Below are positions 45,216-53,737 of a DNA stretch of 64,000 bases, piece after piece. This DNA is from Mycobacterium conspicuum (GTDB lineage Bacteria; Actinomycetota; Actinomycetes; Mycobacteriales; Mycobacteriaceae). The notes under the pieces are model-generated. The model ran no database searches. It was not told the DNA's origin and saw only the letters and a list, made by a program, of their open reading frames with translations. The DNA lies in the NCBI RefSeq assembly GCF_010730195.1, contig NZ_AP022613.1:186001-250000 (forward strand), written 5' to 3'. The position numbers and the translations under genes were made by a program. How positions within the stretch are numbered: position 1 is the first letter of the stretch; the number at the start of each line of letters is the position of its first letter.

Positions 45216-45922
45216 ACGGTGAATCTCTGCTCGATACCGGGCCGGGCCGCTTGTTCGTCAAGCAGCTTCGGTGGGGGTATCGCGCCAGTGGAGTAACGCC
45301 CACCGCGTTCGTCGGTGCCCTGGACGCCAAAGCGCTTATCCGGGACGCTACTTGGGCGGTCGGCCGCCACCTCTATTCCGACGATCGACTGGAGGTATCG
45401 CGGCGCAGTCCGGACTACACAGAACTTCAGCAGTTCGCCACCGCCGCGCTGGAAGCACTGTCGAAGCTGTCGACGCTCGACTCGCCGCAGATTCATCAGG
45501 GAACGATCAGCAGCCTGGCGGCGCCGGTCGTCTGCAATGACCCATGGCATGGCTTGCCCATTGGCTCGTTCTGGACCTCGACTCCGCTTAACGACGAGGA
45601 TTCTTGGCTGCTGTGCGGAGAGAACCTGCGCCGCAACGACCCGCGATGGGAAGTCCATTTCGACATCACCCGGGTTCGCCTCGCGCGCATCGATTCGGCC
45701 CGCGATTGGATCGACCTGATCGACTCGAATCCGCTTGTGGTTGAGGGTGATAAGTACCCGGACTGGCCCGCGATCGCCGAATCCTGGGATGCGGTGCATT
45801 TGTCGCCGACGGGGTTGCTGCTCGCTCACCCGCCGCGGTACGCCACCGTTGCGCACTGGTCCGCCGTCGCCACCGCATGGCTAAACAGACCGCCGGATAT
45901 GGAGCTACGGGCAGTGCGCTGA
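45212..45922 (+). CDS. Hypothetical protein, no recognised family
   Basis: A 236-residue protein (GTG start, NGESLLDTGPGRLFVKQLRW) overlapping the stop of the methyltransferase gene by four bases. It is rich in Trp and Asp (DPWHGLPIGSFWTSTPLNDE, SWLLCGENLRRNDPRW, DSARDWIDLID). No TM segment or signal peptide is visible. Codon third positions are less G+C-biased than in neighbours. It occupies the place of secE2 (Rv0379) in the M. tuberculosis order. Nothing certain can be said of its role. Confidence 0.65.
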   Translation: MNGESLLDTGPGRLFVKQLRWGYRASGVTPTAFVGALDAKALIRDATWAVGRHLYSDDRLEVSRRSPDYTELQQFATAALEALSKLSTLDSPQIHQGTISSLAAPVVCNDPWHGLPIGSFWTSTPLNDEDSWLLCGENLRRNDPRWEVHFDITRVRLARIDSARDWIDLIDSNPLVVEGDKYPDWPAIAESWDAVHLSPTGLLLAHPPRYATVAHWSAVATAWLNRPPDMELRAVR

Positions 45923-45933
45923 CTGCGCCGAAT

Positions 45934-45979
45934 GTGAACTGGCGGCGTGGATTTGGCGATTTTTCCGCCCTGAGTTCAC
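45934..45979. terminator. Palindromic element between convergent genes
   Basis: GTGAACT-GGCGG (45934-45945) pairs with CCGCC-ctg-AGTTCAC (45965-45979), a 12-bp stem with a 3-base bulge. The loop holds a run of T. It lies in the gap between the convergent hypothetical and LysR genes, so a bidirectional terminator is the natural reading. Confidence 0.6.
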
Positions 45980-46007
45980 GCTCGGTGGCGCCATGTCCGC
46001 GGGACCA

Positions 46008-46973
46008 CTAACTCCACAGCGTGACATGCACCTTGGGCCGAAACCTGGTCACCCCCACGCCGGTTCCGCGGATCATCGCCTGAATGCATCGCGGGGTGGT
46101 GATGAAGCGCACCAATTCGGACACCGCGGGCTGGCGCGCCGACGGCGGCAGCGTCGCCGCGCACCATTCGCCCGAGCGGTCCAGCCCGGGGCCGGTCACG
46201 TGCGTCAGCCGCCCGGCGGCCAAGTCCTTGGCGACGGCGAAACCGATCGTCAGGTTGACCCCGCCGACCCGCTGGACCTCCTCGAGCGCGGCGGCGTCGC
46301 TTTGGAAGATCCGCTGCTGCGACTCCGGAATTGCCAAGTCCCGCAATATGGTTGCGATCTCACCGTCCACACTGCCCGCCGAGGGGCCCAGCATCCATTG
46401 CTGCTGACGCAGCAGCGCAGGAGTCGGAACACCCACGGCCAGTGGGCTATTCGGCGCCACCACGGTGATGATCTGATACTTCAGAAAGGGCCGGACGAAG
46501 ATCGAGGGGTCGGAACCGAGCGCACTCTCAGAAGCCGGCCCGATCGCAATGTCAACTGCGCGTGAGCAGATCAGGTCACGGAATTGCCGCGTCGGGTGCA
46601 CGCTCAGCTCGACGGACAAGTCGTCGGCGCGCGACGAGAACAGCTCGATCAACCCCGGCGCGGCGTGTTCGGCGAACGCGGTCGACGCCGCGATGCGCAG
46701 CAACCGGCGGCCGTGCGCGGCCTCGTTGACCTCGATGGCGGTCTGCTCTTGCAGGCCGAGGATCTCGACGGCCCGGCTGGCCAACCGCAGCCCGCCGGGC
46801 GTGAACGCCAGTCCCGCACCCGTCCTGGTGAACAGCGGGTCGTCGAGCTCCTTGCGCAGCGCCGCCACGTGCATCGAGACCCCGGCGTCGGAAAGGCCCA
46901 GTTCCGTGGCGGCCGCGCGCACCGAACCCAGGCGCACCACCGCCGAATAGGCCCGAAGTTGCGCCGGAGTCAT
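46008..46973 (-). CDS. LysR-family regulator of the CO dehydrogenase cluster (Rv0377-like)
   Basis: A 321-residue protein. The N-terminal winged helix reads LGSVRAAATELGLSDAGVSM and AALRKELDDPLFTRTGAG. The C-terminal ~230 residues are a periplasmic-binding-like effector domain (IDIAIGPASESALGSDPSIF region). It is divergent from the xdhC-coxMSL cluster with 23 bases between starts and is most likely its activator. An inverted repeat fitting a LysR box spans the gap. Confidence 0.9.
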   Translation of the reverse strand: MTPAQLRAYSAVVRLGSVRAAATELGLSDAGVSMHVAALRKELDDPLFTRTGAGLAFTPGGLRLASRAVEILGLQEQTAIEVNEAAHGRRLLRIAASTAFAEHAAPGLIELFSSRADDLSVELSVHPTRQFRDLICSRAVDIAIGPASESALGSDPSIFVRPFLKYQIITVVAPNSPLAVGVPTPALLRQQQWMLGPSAGSVDGEIATILRDLAIPESQQRIFQSDAAALEEVQRVGGVNLTIGFAVAKDLAAGRLTHVTGPGLDRSGEWCAATLPPSARQPAVSELVRFITTPRCIQAMIRGTGVGVTRFRPKVHVTLWS

Positions 46974-46992
46974 TCAATGAGCCTACGTTGAA
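46973..46992. promoter_or_regulatory. LysR-type operator candidate between lysR and xdhC
   Basis: TTCAA (46973-46977), ten bases, TTGAA (46988-46992): an imperfectly spaced dyad of the T-N11-A type bound by LysR regulators. It touches the start codons on both sides, so binding could both autoregulate and control the cox genes. Confidence 0.45.
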
Positions 46993-46996
46993 AGGC

Positions 46997-48166
46997 GTGC
47001 GGGACGTGCTTGCTGAGCTGATGCCGATCTGGCGTGCCGGTGAGACCGCGGGACTGGGCACCGTGGTGCGAACTTTGCGGTCGGCGCCGCGGCCGCCGGG
47101 CGCCTCGATGCTGGTGGCCCCCGACGGCTCGGTGACTGGGTCGGTGTCGGGCGGCTGCGTGGAAGGCGCCGTGTACGACCTCGCCACCGAGGTCGCCCGG
47201 ACCGGGATACCGCGGCTGGAACGCTACGGGGTCAGCGACGACGACGCCTTCGCGGTCGGCCTGACCTGTGGCGGCATCATCGACGTCTTTGTCGAATCCG
47301 TTTCGCGGGCGACGTTTCCCGAGCTCGACGCGATCGCCGACGACGTCGGCGCGCACCGCCCGGTGGCGGTCGCCACCGTCATCGCGCACCCCGATCCGCA
47401 CTGGGTCGGCCGCAGGCTGATCGTGCGGCCGGACTCGGCTAGCCCGGTCGGGGGGTCGCTGGGTTCGCCGCGCGCCGACACCGCGGTCACCGACGACGCG
47501 CGTGGCCTGCTCGCGGTGGGCCGCAGTGACATCCTCGAATACGGACCCGACGGACAGCGCCGCGGCGAGGGCATGGAGGTCTTCGTGTCGAGCTACGCCC
47601 CGCGCCCGCGGATGCTGGTGTTCGGCGCGATCGACTTCGCCGCGGCCCTGGCGCAGCAGGGTTCGTTCCTCGGCTACCGGGTCACGGTGTGCGATGCCCG
47701 CCCGGTGTTCGCTACCCGGACACGCTTCCCGACGGCCGACGAGGTGGTCGTCGACTGGCCCCACCGGTATCTCGCCGCGCAGGCGGCGGCGGGCGCCGTC
47801 GACCAGAGCACGGTGATCTGCGTGCTCACCCACGACCCCAAGTTCGACGTCCCCGTGCTCGAGGTGGCGCTGCGCCTGCCCAACGTGGGATATGTCGGCG
47901 CGATGGGATCGCGCCGGACCCACGACGACCGCACCGAGCGCCTGCGGGCGGCCGGGCTGACCGACGCCGAGCTGAGCCGGTTGTCCAGCCCCATCGGGCT
48001 GGACCTGGGCGGCCGGACGCCGGAGGAGACCGCGGTCTCGATCGCCGCCGACATCATCGCCCGGCGGTGGGGCGGTGGCGGCCGCCCGCTGGCCGAAATC
48101 GTGGGCCGAATCCACCATGACGCGCAGGTAGAGAGCAAGTACAGGGCTAGTTCAACGATTACTTAA
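46997..48166 (+). CDS. XdhC-family molybdenum cofactor insertion protein (Rv0376c-like)
   Basis: A 389-residue protein of the XdhC/CoxI group, which bind molybdenum cofactor and help sulfurate and insert it. N-terminal part: GSVSGGCVEGAVYD with a conserved Cys. C-terminal Rossmann part: VFGAIDFAAALAQQGSFLGYRVTVCDARPVF and VGAMGSRRTHDDR. GTG at 46997 was used; a TTG nine bases earlier is possible. It is the first gene of the CO dehydrogenase cluster. Confidence 0.88.
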   Translation: MRDVLAELMPIWRAGETAGLGTVVRTLRSAPRPPGASMLVAPDGSVTGSVSGGCVEGAVYDLATEVARTGIPRLERYGVSDDDAFAVGLTCGGIIDVFVESVSRATFPELDAIADDVGAHRPVAVATVIAHPDPHWVGRRLIVRPDSASPVGGSLGSPRADTAVTDDARGLLAVGRSDILEYGPDGQRRGEGMEVFVSSYAPRPRMLVFGAIDFAAALAQQGSFLGYRVTVCDARPVFATRTRFPTADEVVVDWPHRYLAAQAAAGAVDQSTVICVLTHDPKFDVPVLEVALRLPNVGYVGAMGSRRTHDDRTERLRAAGLTDAELSRLSSPIGLDLGGRTPEETAVSIAADIIARRWGGGGRPLAEIVGRIHHDAQVESKYRASSTIT

Positions 48167-48208
48167 CTCGCCATTGACGCCGACTGTGACGCGGCCCACA
48201 CTGCAGCA

Positions 48209-49087
48209 ATGCAAGTACCTGGCCCCTTCGAGTACGAACGCGCGACGAGCGTCGACCACGCCATCGGACTGCTGGATCGGTTGGGCGATACGGCGCGGGT
48301 CGTCGCCGGCGGGCACAGCCTGCTGCCGATGATGAAGCTGCGCATCGCCAACCCCGAATACCTGGTCGACATCAACGACCTGGCGCTCGAGCTGGGATAC
48401 GTGATCACTGATCCGACGCTGGTGCGCATCGGCGCCATGACCCGGCACCGCGAGCTGCTGGAGTCCGACAGCCTGGCCGCGGTGTGCCCGATCTTCCGCG
48501 ACGCCGAACGGGTAATCGCCGACCCGGTGGTGCGCAACCGCGGCACGCTGGGTGGTTCGCTGTGCCAGGCGGATCCGGCCGAGGACCTGACGACGGTCTG
48601 CGAGGTGCTCGACGCGGTGTGCCTGGTGCGCGGACCGTCCGGCGAACGCGAGATCGGCATCGACGATTTTCACCTCGGCCCGTACGAGACGGCCGTGGCG
48701 CCCAACGAGATGCTGATCGAGGTCCGAGTCCCGGTGCGGCACAACACGTCCAGCGCGTACGCGAAAGTCGAACGGCGCGTTGGCGATTGGGCCGTCACTG
48801 CGGCCGGCGCGGCCGTCACGCTCGATGGTGATGCGATCGCCGCCGCCCGCATCGGCCTGACCGCGGTCATCCCCGACCGGGCGGCGCTGCGTGAGCTCTC
48901 GGCTTCGTTGGTCGGAAAGCCGGCCAGCGAAGAGACTTTCGCCGAGGCGGGCCGACGCGCCGCCGAAGCCTGCGATCCGGTGACCGACATCCGCGGCACG
49001 GCGGAGTACAAGCGGCACCTCGCGTCCGAACTGACCATCCGCACGCTGCGCACCGCGGCCGAACGAGTACGTGCAGGAGGAAACTAG
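48209..49087 (+). CDS. coxM: CO dehydrogenase medium (FAD) subunit CoxM
   Basis: A 292-residue protein. AGGHSLLPMMKLRIANP (residues ~33-49) and VVRNRGTLGGSLCQADPAED (about 109-128) are the two FAD-binding signatures of CoxM. It passes electrons from the 2Fe-2S subunit to the respiratory chain. A good aggaggaa precedes the next gene, coxS, two bases beyond its stop. The order M-S-L is that of true CO dehydrogenases. Confidence 0.94.
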   Translation: MQVPGPFEYERATSVDHAIGLLDRLGDTARVVAGGHSLLPMMKLRIANPEYLVDINDLALELGYVITDPTLVRIGAMTRHRELLESDSLAAVCPIFRDAERVIADPVVRNRGTLGGSLCQADPAEDLTTVCEVLDAVCLVRGPSGEREIGIDDFHLGPYETAVAPNEMLIEVRVPVRHNTSSAYAKVERRVGDWAVTAAGAAVTLDGDAIAAARIGLTAVIPDRAALRELSASLVGKPASEETFAEAGRRAAEACDPVTDIRGTAEYKRHLASELTIRTLRTAAERVRAGGN

Positions 49088-49089
49088 CC

Positions 49090-49566
49090 ATGCAGGTGAA
49101 CATGACCGTCAACGGTGAGCAGGTCACCGCCGACGTCGAACCCCGGATGCTGCTGGTGCATTTCCTGCGGGATCAGCTGCGGCTCACCGGAACCCACTGG
49201 GGCTGCGACACCAGCAACTGCGGAACGTGCGTGGTCGACGTCGACGGCGTACCGGTGAAGTCCTGCACGATGCTGGCGGTGATGGCCTCGGGCCACAGCG
49301 TCCGCACGGTCGAAGGCCTCGCCGCTAACGGCCAACTCGACCCGGTGCAGGAAGGATTCATGCGCTGCCACGGGCTGCAATGCGGCTTCTGCACACCGGG
49401 AATGATGATCACCGCCCGCGCCCTGCTGGACCGCGACCCGGACCCCGACGAGGAAACCATCCGGGAAGCGATTTCCGGGCAGATCTGCCGCTGCACCGGA
49501 TACACCACGATCGTGCGCTCCATTCAGTGGGCCGCGCAGCACCCAACCGTGGAGGCGCAAGCATGA
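49090..49566 (+). CDS. coxS: CO dehydrogenase small (2Fe-2S) subunit CoxS
   Basis: A 158-residue protein with the first 2Fe-2S motif CDTSNCGTCVVDVDGVPVKSC, and the second bound by CGFCTPGM and CRCTGY. The TSNCG pattern, in place of the HGACG of the other small subunit here, is typical of CoxS. Its stop overlaps the coxL start by four bases (ATGA). Confidence 0.95.
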   Translation: MQVNMTVNGEQVTADVEPRMLLVHFLRDQLRLTGTHWGCDTSNCGTCVVDVDGVPVKSCTMLAVMASGHSVRTVEGLAANGQLDPVQEGFMRCHGLQCGFCTPGMMITARALLDRDPDPDEETIREAISGQICRCTGYTTIVRSIQWAAQHPTVEAQA

Positions 49567-51962
49567 CGACCATCGAGTCCCGCCCACCGTCACCGGAAGA
49601 CACCGCGGATAACGACCAAAAGCCGTGCGGCTACGGGCGAATGCTGCGCAAGGAGGACCCCCGATTCATCCGGGGCCGCGGCAACTACGTCGACGACGTC
49701 ACGCTGCCGGGCATGCTGCACCTGGCCATCCTGCGCTCGCCGTACGCGCACGCCCGCATCGCGGGCGTCGATGTGACTGCCGCACAGGCACATCCGAAGG
49801 TCAAGGCGGTGGTGACCGGCGCCGACCTGGCCGACAAGGGCCTGGCGTGGATGCCGACGCTGTCCAACGACGTGCAGGCCGTGCTGGCCACCGACAAGGT
49901 GCGCTTCCAGGGCCAGGAGGTGGCGTTCGTCGTCGCCGAGGACCGGTACTCGGCCCGCGACGCCCTGGAACTCATCGACGTCGACTACGAGCCGCTGGAA
50001 CCCGTCGTCGACGTGCGCACGGCACTCGCCCCGTCGGCGCCGGTGATCCGCACCGACCTGGAGGGCAAGACCGACAACCACTGCTTCGACTGGGAGACGG
50101 GTGACGCCGCCGCCACCGACGCGGTGTTCGCGCACGCCGACGTCGTCGTCAAGCAGGAGATCGTCTACCCCCGGGTGCACCCGGCGCCGATGGAAACCTG
50201 CGGTGCGGTAGCCGATTTGGATCCGGTCACCGGCAAGCTGACGCTGTGGTCAACCAGCCAGGCGCCGCACGCGCACCGCACCCTTTACGCGTTGGTCGCC
50301 GGGCTGCCCGAGCACAAGATCCAGGTCATCTCGCCCGACATCGGCGGCGGATTCGGCAACAAGGTGCCGATCTATCCCGGCTACGTGTGCGCGATCGTCG
50401 GGTCGCTGCTGCTGGGCAAGCCGGTCAAATGGATGGAGGACCGCAGCGAGAACCTCACCTCGACGGGCTTCGCGCGCGACTACATCATGGTCGGCGAGAT
50501 CGCCGCCACCAAGGAGGGCAAGATCCTGGCGATCCGGTCCAACGTGCTGGCCGACCACGGCGCGTTCAACGGCACCGCGGCGCCGGTGAAATACCCGGCC
50601 GGCTTCTTCGGGGTGTTCACCGGCAGCTACGACATCGAGGCCGCCTACTGCCACATGACCGCGGTGTACACCAACAAGGCGCCCGGCGGGGTGGCCTACG
50701 CCTGCTCGTTCCGGATCACCGAGGCGGTCTACTTCGTCGAGCGGCTGGTGGACTGCCTGGCCTTCGACCTGAAGATGGACCCGGCCGAGCTGCGCCTGAA
50801 AAACCTGCTGCGGCCCGAGCAATTCCCCTACAAGAGCAAGACCGGCTGGGTGTACGACTCGGGTGACTACGAGGCCACCATGCGCAAGGCGATGGACATG
50901 ATCGGCTACGACGCGCTGCGCGCCGAGCAGAAGGAGCGCCGTGCGCGCGGTGAACTGATGGGCATTGGGATGTCGTTCTTCACCGAGGCGGTCGGCGCCG
51001 GCCCGCGCAAGGACATGGACATCCTCGGCCTGGGCATGGCCGACGGCTGCGAGCTGCGGGTACACCCCACGGGCAAAGCCGTTGTGCGGCTGTCGGTTCA
51101 GACCCAAGGCCAGGGGCACGAGACGACGTTCGCGCAGATCGTCGCCGAGGAGTTAGGCATCCCGCCCGACGACATCGAGGTTGTGCACGGCGACACCGAC
51201 CAGACACCGTTCGGGTTGGGCACCTACGGCAGCCGGTCCACGCCGGTTTCCGGTGCGGCCGCGGCGCTGGTCGCGCGCAAGGTGCGCGACAAGGCCAAGA
51301 TCATCGCCTCGGGCATGCTGGAGGTTTCGGTCGCCGACTTGGATTGGGAGAAGGGCAAATTCCACGTCAAGGGTGACCCGTCGGCGGCGGTGACGATCCA
51401 GGACATCGCGATGCGCGCGCACGGCGCGGGCGACTTGCCCGAGGGCATCGAGGGTGGCCTGGATGCCCAGATCTGCTACAACCCGGAGAATCTCACCTAT
51501 CCGTACGGCGCGTACTTCTGTGTGGTGGACGTCGATCCGGGCACCGCGGTGGTCAAGGTGCGCCGTTTCCTGGCCGTGGACGACTGCGGCACCCGCATCA
51601 ATCCGATGATCATCGAGGGCCAGGTGCACGGCGGCATCGTCGACGGCATCGGGATGGCGTTGATGGAGATGATCGCCTTCGACGACGAAGGCAACTGCCT
51701 GGGCGGGTCGTTGATGGACTACCTCATCCCGACCGCGCTGGAGGTGCCGCATCTCGAGACCGGGTTCACCGTCACGCCGTCGCCGCACCACCCGATCGGC
51801 GCGAAGGGCATCGGCGAATCGGCCACCGTCGGGTCGCCACCCGCGGTGGTCAACGCCGTGGTGGATGCGTTGGCGCCGTTCGGGGTTCGCCACGCCGACA
51901 TGCCGTTGACGCCGTCGCGGGTGTGGGAGGCCATGCAGGGCCGCGCGAGGCCACCGATCTAG
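49563..51962 (+). CDS. coxL: Aerobic CO dehydrogenase large subunit CoxL (form I)
   Basis: A 799-residue subunit with the molybdenum-copper active site. The loop AYACSFR at 378-384 is the form I signature; Cys 381 should bridge Mo and Cu. Other landmarks are GGGFGNKVPIYPGY, GTYGSRSTPVSG and KGIGESATVGSPPAV with the catalytic Glu. It oxidises CO with water to CO2, giving electrons to respiration. Length equals the M. tuberculosis protein recalled as 799 residues. This is the only one of three large subunits in the window with the CO-specific loop. Confidence 0.97.
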   Translation: MTTIESRPPSPEDTADNDQKPCGYGRMLRKEDPRFIRGRGNYVDDVTLPGMLHLAILRSPYAHARIAGVDVTAAQAHPKVKAVVTGADLADKGLAWMPTLSNDVQAVLATDKVRFQGQEVAFVVAEDRYSARDALELIDVDYEPLEPVVDVRTALAPSAPVIRTDLEGKTDNHCFDWETGDAAATDAVFAHADVVVKQEIVYPRVHPAPMETCGAVADLDPVTGKLTLWSTSQAPHAHRTLYALVAGLPEHKIQVISPDIGGGFGNKVPIYPGYVCAIVGSLLLGKPVKWMEDRSENLTSTGFARDYIMVGEIAATKEGKILAIRSNVLADHGAFNGTAAPVKYPAGFFGVFTGSYDIEAAYCHMTAVYTNKAPGGVAYACSFRITEAVYFVERLVDCLAFDLKMDPAELRLKNLLRPEQFPYKSKTGWVYDSGDYEATMRKAMDMIGYDALRAEQKERRARGELMGIGMSFFTEAVGAGPRKDMDILGLGMADGCELRVHPTGKAVVRLSVQTQGQGHETTFAQIVAEELGIPPDDIEVVHGDTDQTPFGLGTYGSRSTPVSGAAAALVARKVRDKAKIIASGMLEVSVADLDWEKGKFHVKGDPSAAVTIQDIAMRAHGAGDLPEGIEGGLDAQICYNPENLTYPYGAYFCVVDVDPGTAVVKVRRFLAVDDCGTRINPMIIEGQVHGGIVDGIGMALMEMIAFDDEGNCLGGSLMDYLIPTALEVPHLETGFTVTPSPHHPIGAKGIGESATVGSPPAVVNAVVDALAPFGVRHADMPLTPSRVWEAMQGRARPPI

Positions 51963-51970
51963 CGAGCCAC

Positions 51971-52858
51971 ATGACCATCAGTGAACGAGCCCAGCAGCTG
52001 TTGGCGGCACGAACACCGTTCGTGCACGCCAAGGTGGTGCGTGCCCAGCCGCCCACCTCCGCGCACGCCGGCGATGAGGCAATCCTGTTGGCGGACGGCA
52101 CAATCGAGGGGTTCGTCGGCGGGCAGTGCGCGCAGAACTCGGTGCGCAAGGCGGCGCTGGGTGTGCTGCAGGCGGGCGAAAGCGTGCTGCTGCGCGTGCT
52201 TCCCGACGGCGACGTGCACTTCCCCGAGGCCCCCGGCGCCTGCGTGGTGGTCAACCCGTGCCTGTCCGGGGGCTCGCTGGAGATCTTTTTGACGCCGCAG
52301 CTGCCGGCGCCGCTGATCCGGGTGTACGGGGCCACCCCGATCGCCGACGCGCTGGTCGATCTGTGCGGCGTGCTGGGCTACGAAGCCCGACGAGACGCAC
52401 AGCGCGACACCGATCTGGCCGACGCCGACGCGGTGGTGATCGCCAGCCACGGCGGCCCGGAGGCCGAGATCATCCGCGCCGCACTGGATAACGGCGTCGG
52501 GTATATCGGCCTGGTGGCCAGCAAGGTGCGCGGCGCGTCGATCCTCAACGAACTCGAACTGTCCGACGCCGAGCGGACCCGCATCCACACGCCGGTCGGG
52601 TTGCGCATCGGCGCCAAGACCCCGGCGGAGATAGCGGTGTCCATCGCGGCCGAAATCATTGCCGCCGTGCGTGACGGCAGCCTGGCCCGGCACGGCGCGC
52701 CGGCCGAGGGCGGGCCGGCCGAGGCCGTCGACCCGGTGTGCGGCATGACGGTGCCGATCGGACCCGCCACCGAGCATTTGCAACTGGCAGGCGCCGACTA
52801 CTGGTTCTGCGGCCCGGGATGTCGGGCGGCGTTCGCTGCGGGGAAAGCGGGCGCATGA
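51971..52858 (+). CDS. XdhC-type accessory protein with C-terminal YHS domain (Rv0372c-like)
   Basis: A 295-residue protein. Residues 1-~245 are XdhC-like: GFVGGQCAQNSVRKAAL with the conserved Cys, RVYGATPIADALVDL, and YIGLVASKVRGASIL. Residues ~246-295 form a YHS-type metal domain, DPVCGMTVPIG and YWFCGPGCRAAF, with three Cys. From memory the M. tuberculosis protein is ~251 residues and lacks this part. The YHS domain could bind copper, needed for the Mo-Cu site (inference). The stop overlaps the MoxR start. Confidence 0.85.
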   Translation: MTISERAQQLLAARTPFVHAKVVRAQPPTSAHAGDEAILLADGTIEGFVGGQCAQNSVRKAALGVLQAGESVLLRVLPDGDVHFPEAPGACVVVNPCLSGGSLEIFLTPQLPAPLIRVYGATPIADALVDLCGVLGYEARRDAQRDTDLADADAVVIASHGGPEAEIIRAALDNGVGYIGLVASKVRGASILNELELSDAERTRIHTPVGLRIGAKTPAEIAVSIAAEIIAAVRDGSLARHGAPAEGGPAEAVDPVCGMTVPIGPATEHLQLAGADYWFCGPGCRAAFAAGKAGA

Positions 52859-53724
52859 CCCTCACGGGCCCCGACGACGTGATCCGCCAGTTCGACGCGC
52901 AGGACTATTTGCTGGACACCGGAACCGCGTCGGCGATCTACCTTGCGGTCACGCTCGGCCGGCCGCTGCTGCTGGAGGGCGAGCCCGGCGTCGGCAAGAC
53001 CACCGCGGCGAAAGCCCTTGCGGCGGTGCTGAACACCACGTTGATTCGGCTGCAGTGCTACGAGGGTCTGACGGCCAGCGAGGCGCTCTACGACTGGAAC
53101 TATCAGCGCCAGCTGCTGTCCATCCGGCTGGCGGAGGCGAAAGGCGGCGCGATCGAAGAGGCGGACCTGTACAGCGAGACCTATCTGGTGGATCGGCCCA
53201 TCCTACGCTGTGTGCGGCATCGCGGACCGATCCCGCCGGTGTTGCTGATCGACGAAATCGACAGGGCCGACGATGAATTCGAGGCGCTGCTGCTGGAGTT
53301 CCTCGGCGAGGCCACGGTCACCGTGCCCGAGCTGGGCACCTTTACGGCGGAGCGCCTGCCGATCGCGGTGCTGACCTCCAACCGCAGCCGCGACCTGCAC
53401 GACGCGCTGCGCCGGCGGTGCCTGTATCACTGGATCGACTACCCCGAGCCGGCCCGGGCGGCCGCGATCATCCGCCGGACGGTGCCGGGGGCGAGTGCGC
53501 CGTTGATCGAGCATGCCACCCAATTCGTGGGGCGCGCACGCGATCTCGACCTGGACAAGCCGCCCGGAGTAGCCGAGACCATCGACTGGGTGGCGGCGCT
53601 GGTGTCGCTGGGGGCGGCCGATCTGGCGGACGATTCGGCTCTGACCAGCCTGGGGGCGCTGGCCAAGACGCCGGACGACCGTACCCTGATTCGCGACGCG
53701 TTTATCGAATACAGCCGCACCTGA
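52855..53724 (+). CDS. MoxR/CoxD-type AAA+ ATPase (Rv0370c-like)
   Basis: A 289-residue AAA+ ATPase. Walker A is GEPGVGKTTAAKAL (residues ~41-54), Walker B is VLLIDEIDRADDEF, sensor 1 is LTSNRSRDLHDALRRR. CoxD-type ATPases act with a VWA protein to install sulfur and copper in the CO dehydrogenase active site. ATGA overlap with the XdhC-YHS gene. It is followed after 13 bases by coxG. Confidence 0.92.
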   Translation: MTLTGPDDVIRQFDAQDYLLDTGTASAIYLAVTLGRPLLLEGEPGVGKTTAAKALAAVLNTTLIRLQCYEGLTASEALYDWNYQRQLLSIRLAEAKGGAIEEADLYSETYLVDRPILRCVRHRGPIPPVLLIDEIDRADDEFEALLLEFLGEATVTVPELGTFTAERLPIAVLTSNRSRDLHDALRRRCLYHWIDYPEPARAAAIIRRTVPGASAPLIEHATQFVGRARDLDLDKPPGVAETIDWVAALVSLGAADLADDSALTSLGALAKTPDDRTLIRDAFIEYSRT

Positions 53725-53737
53725 GAGGACCGCACCT

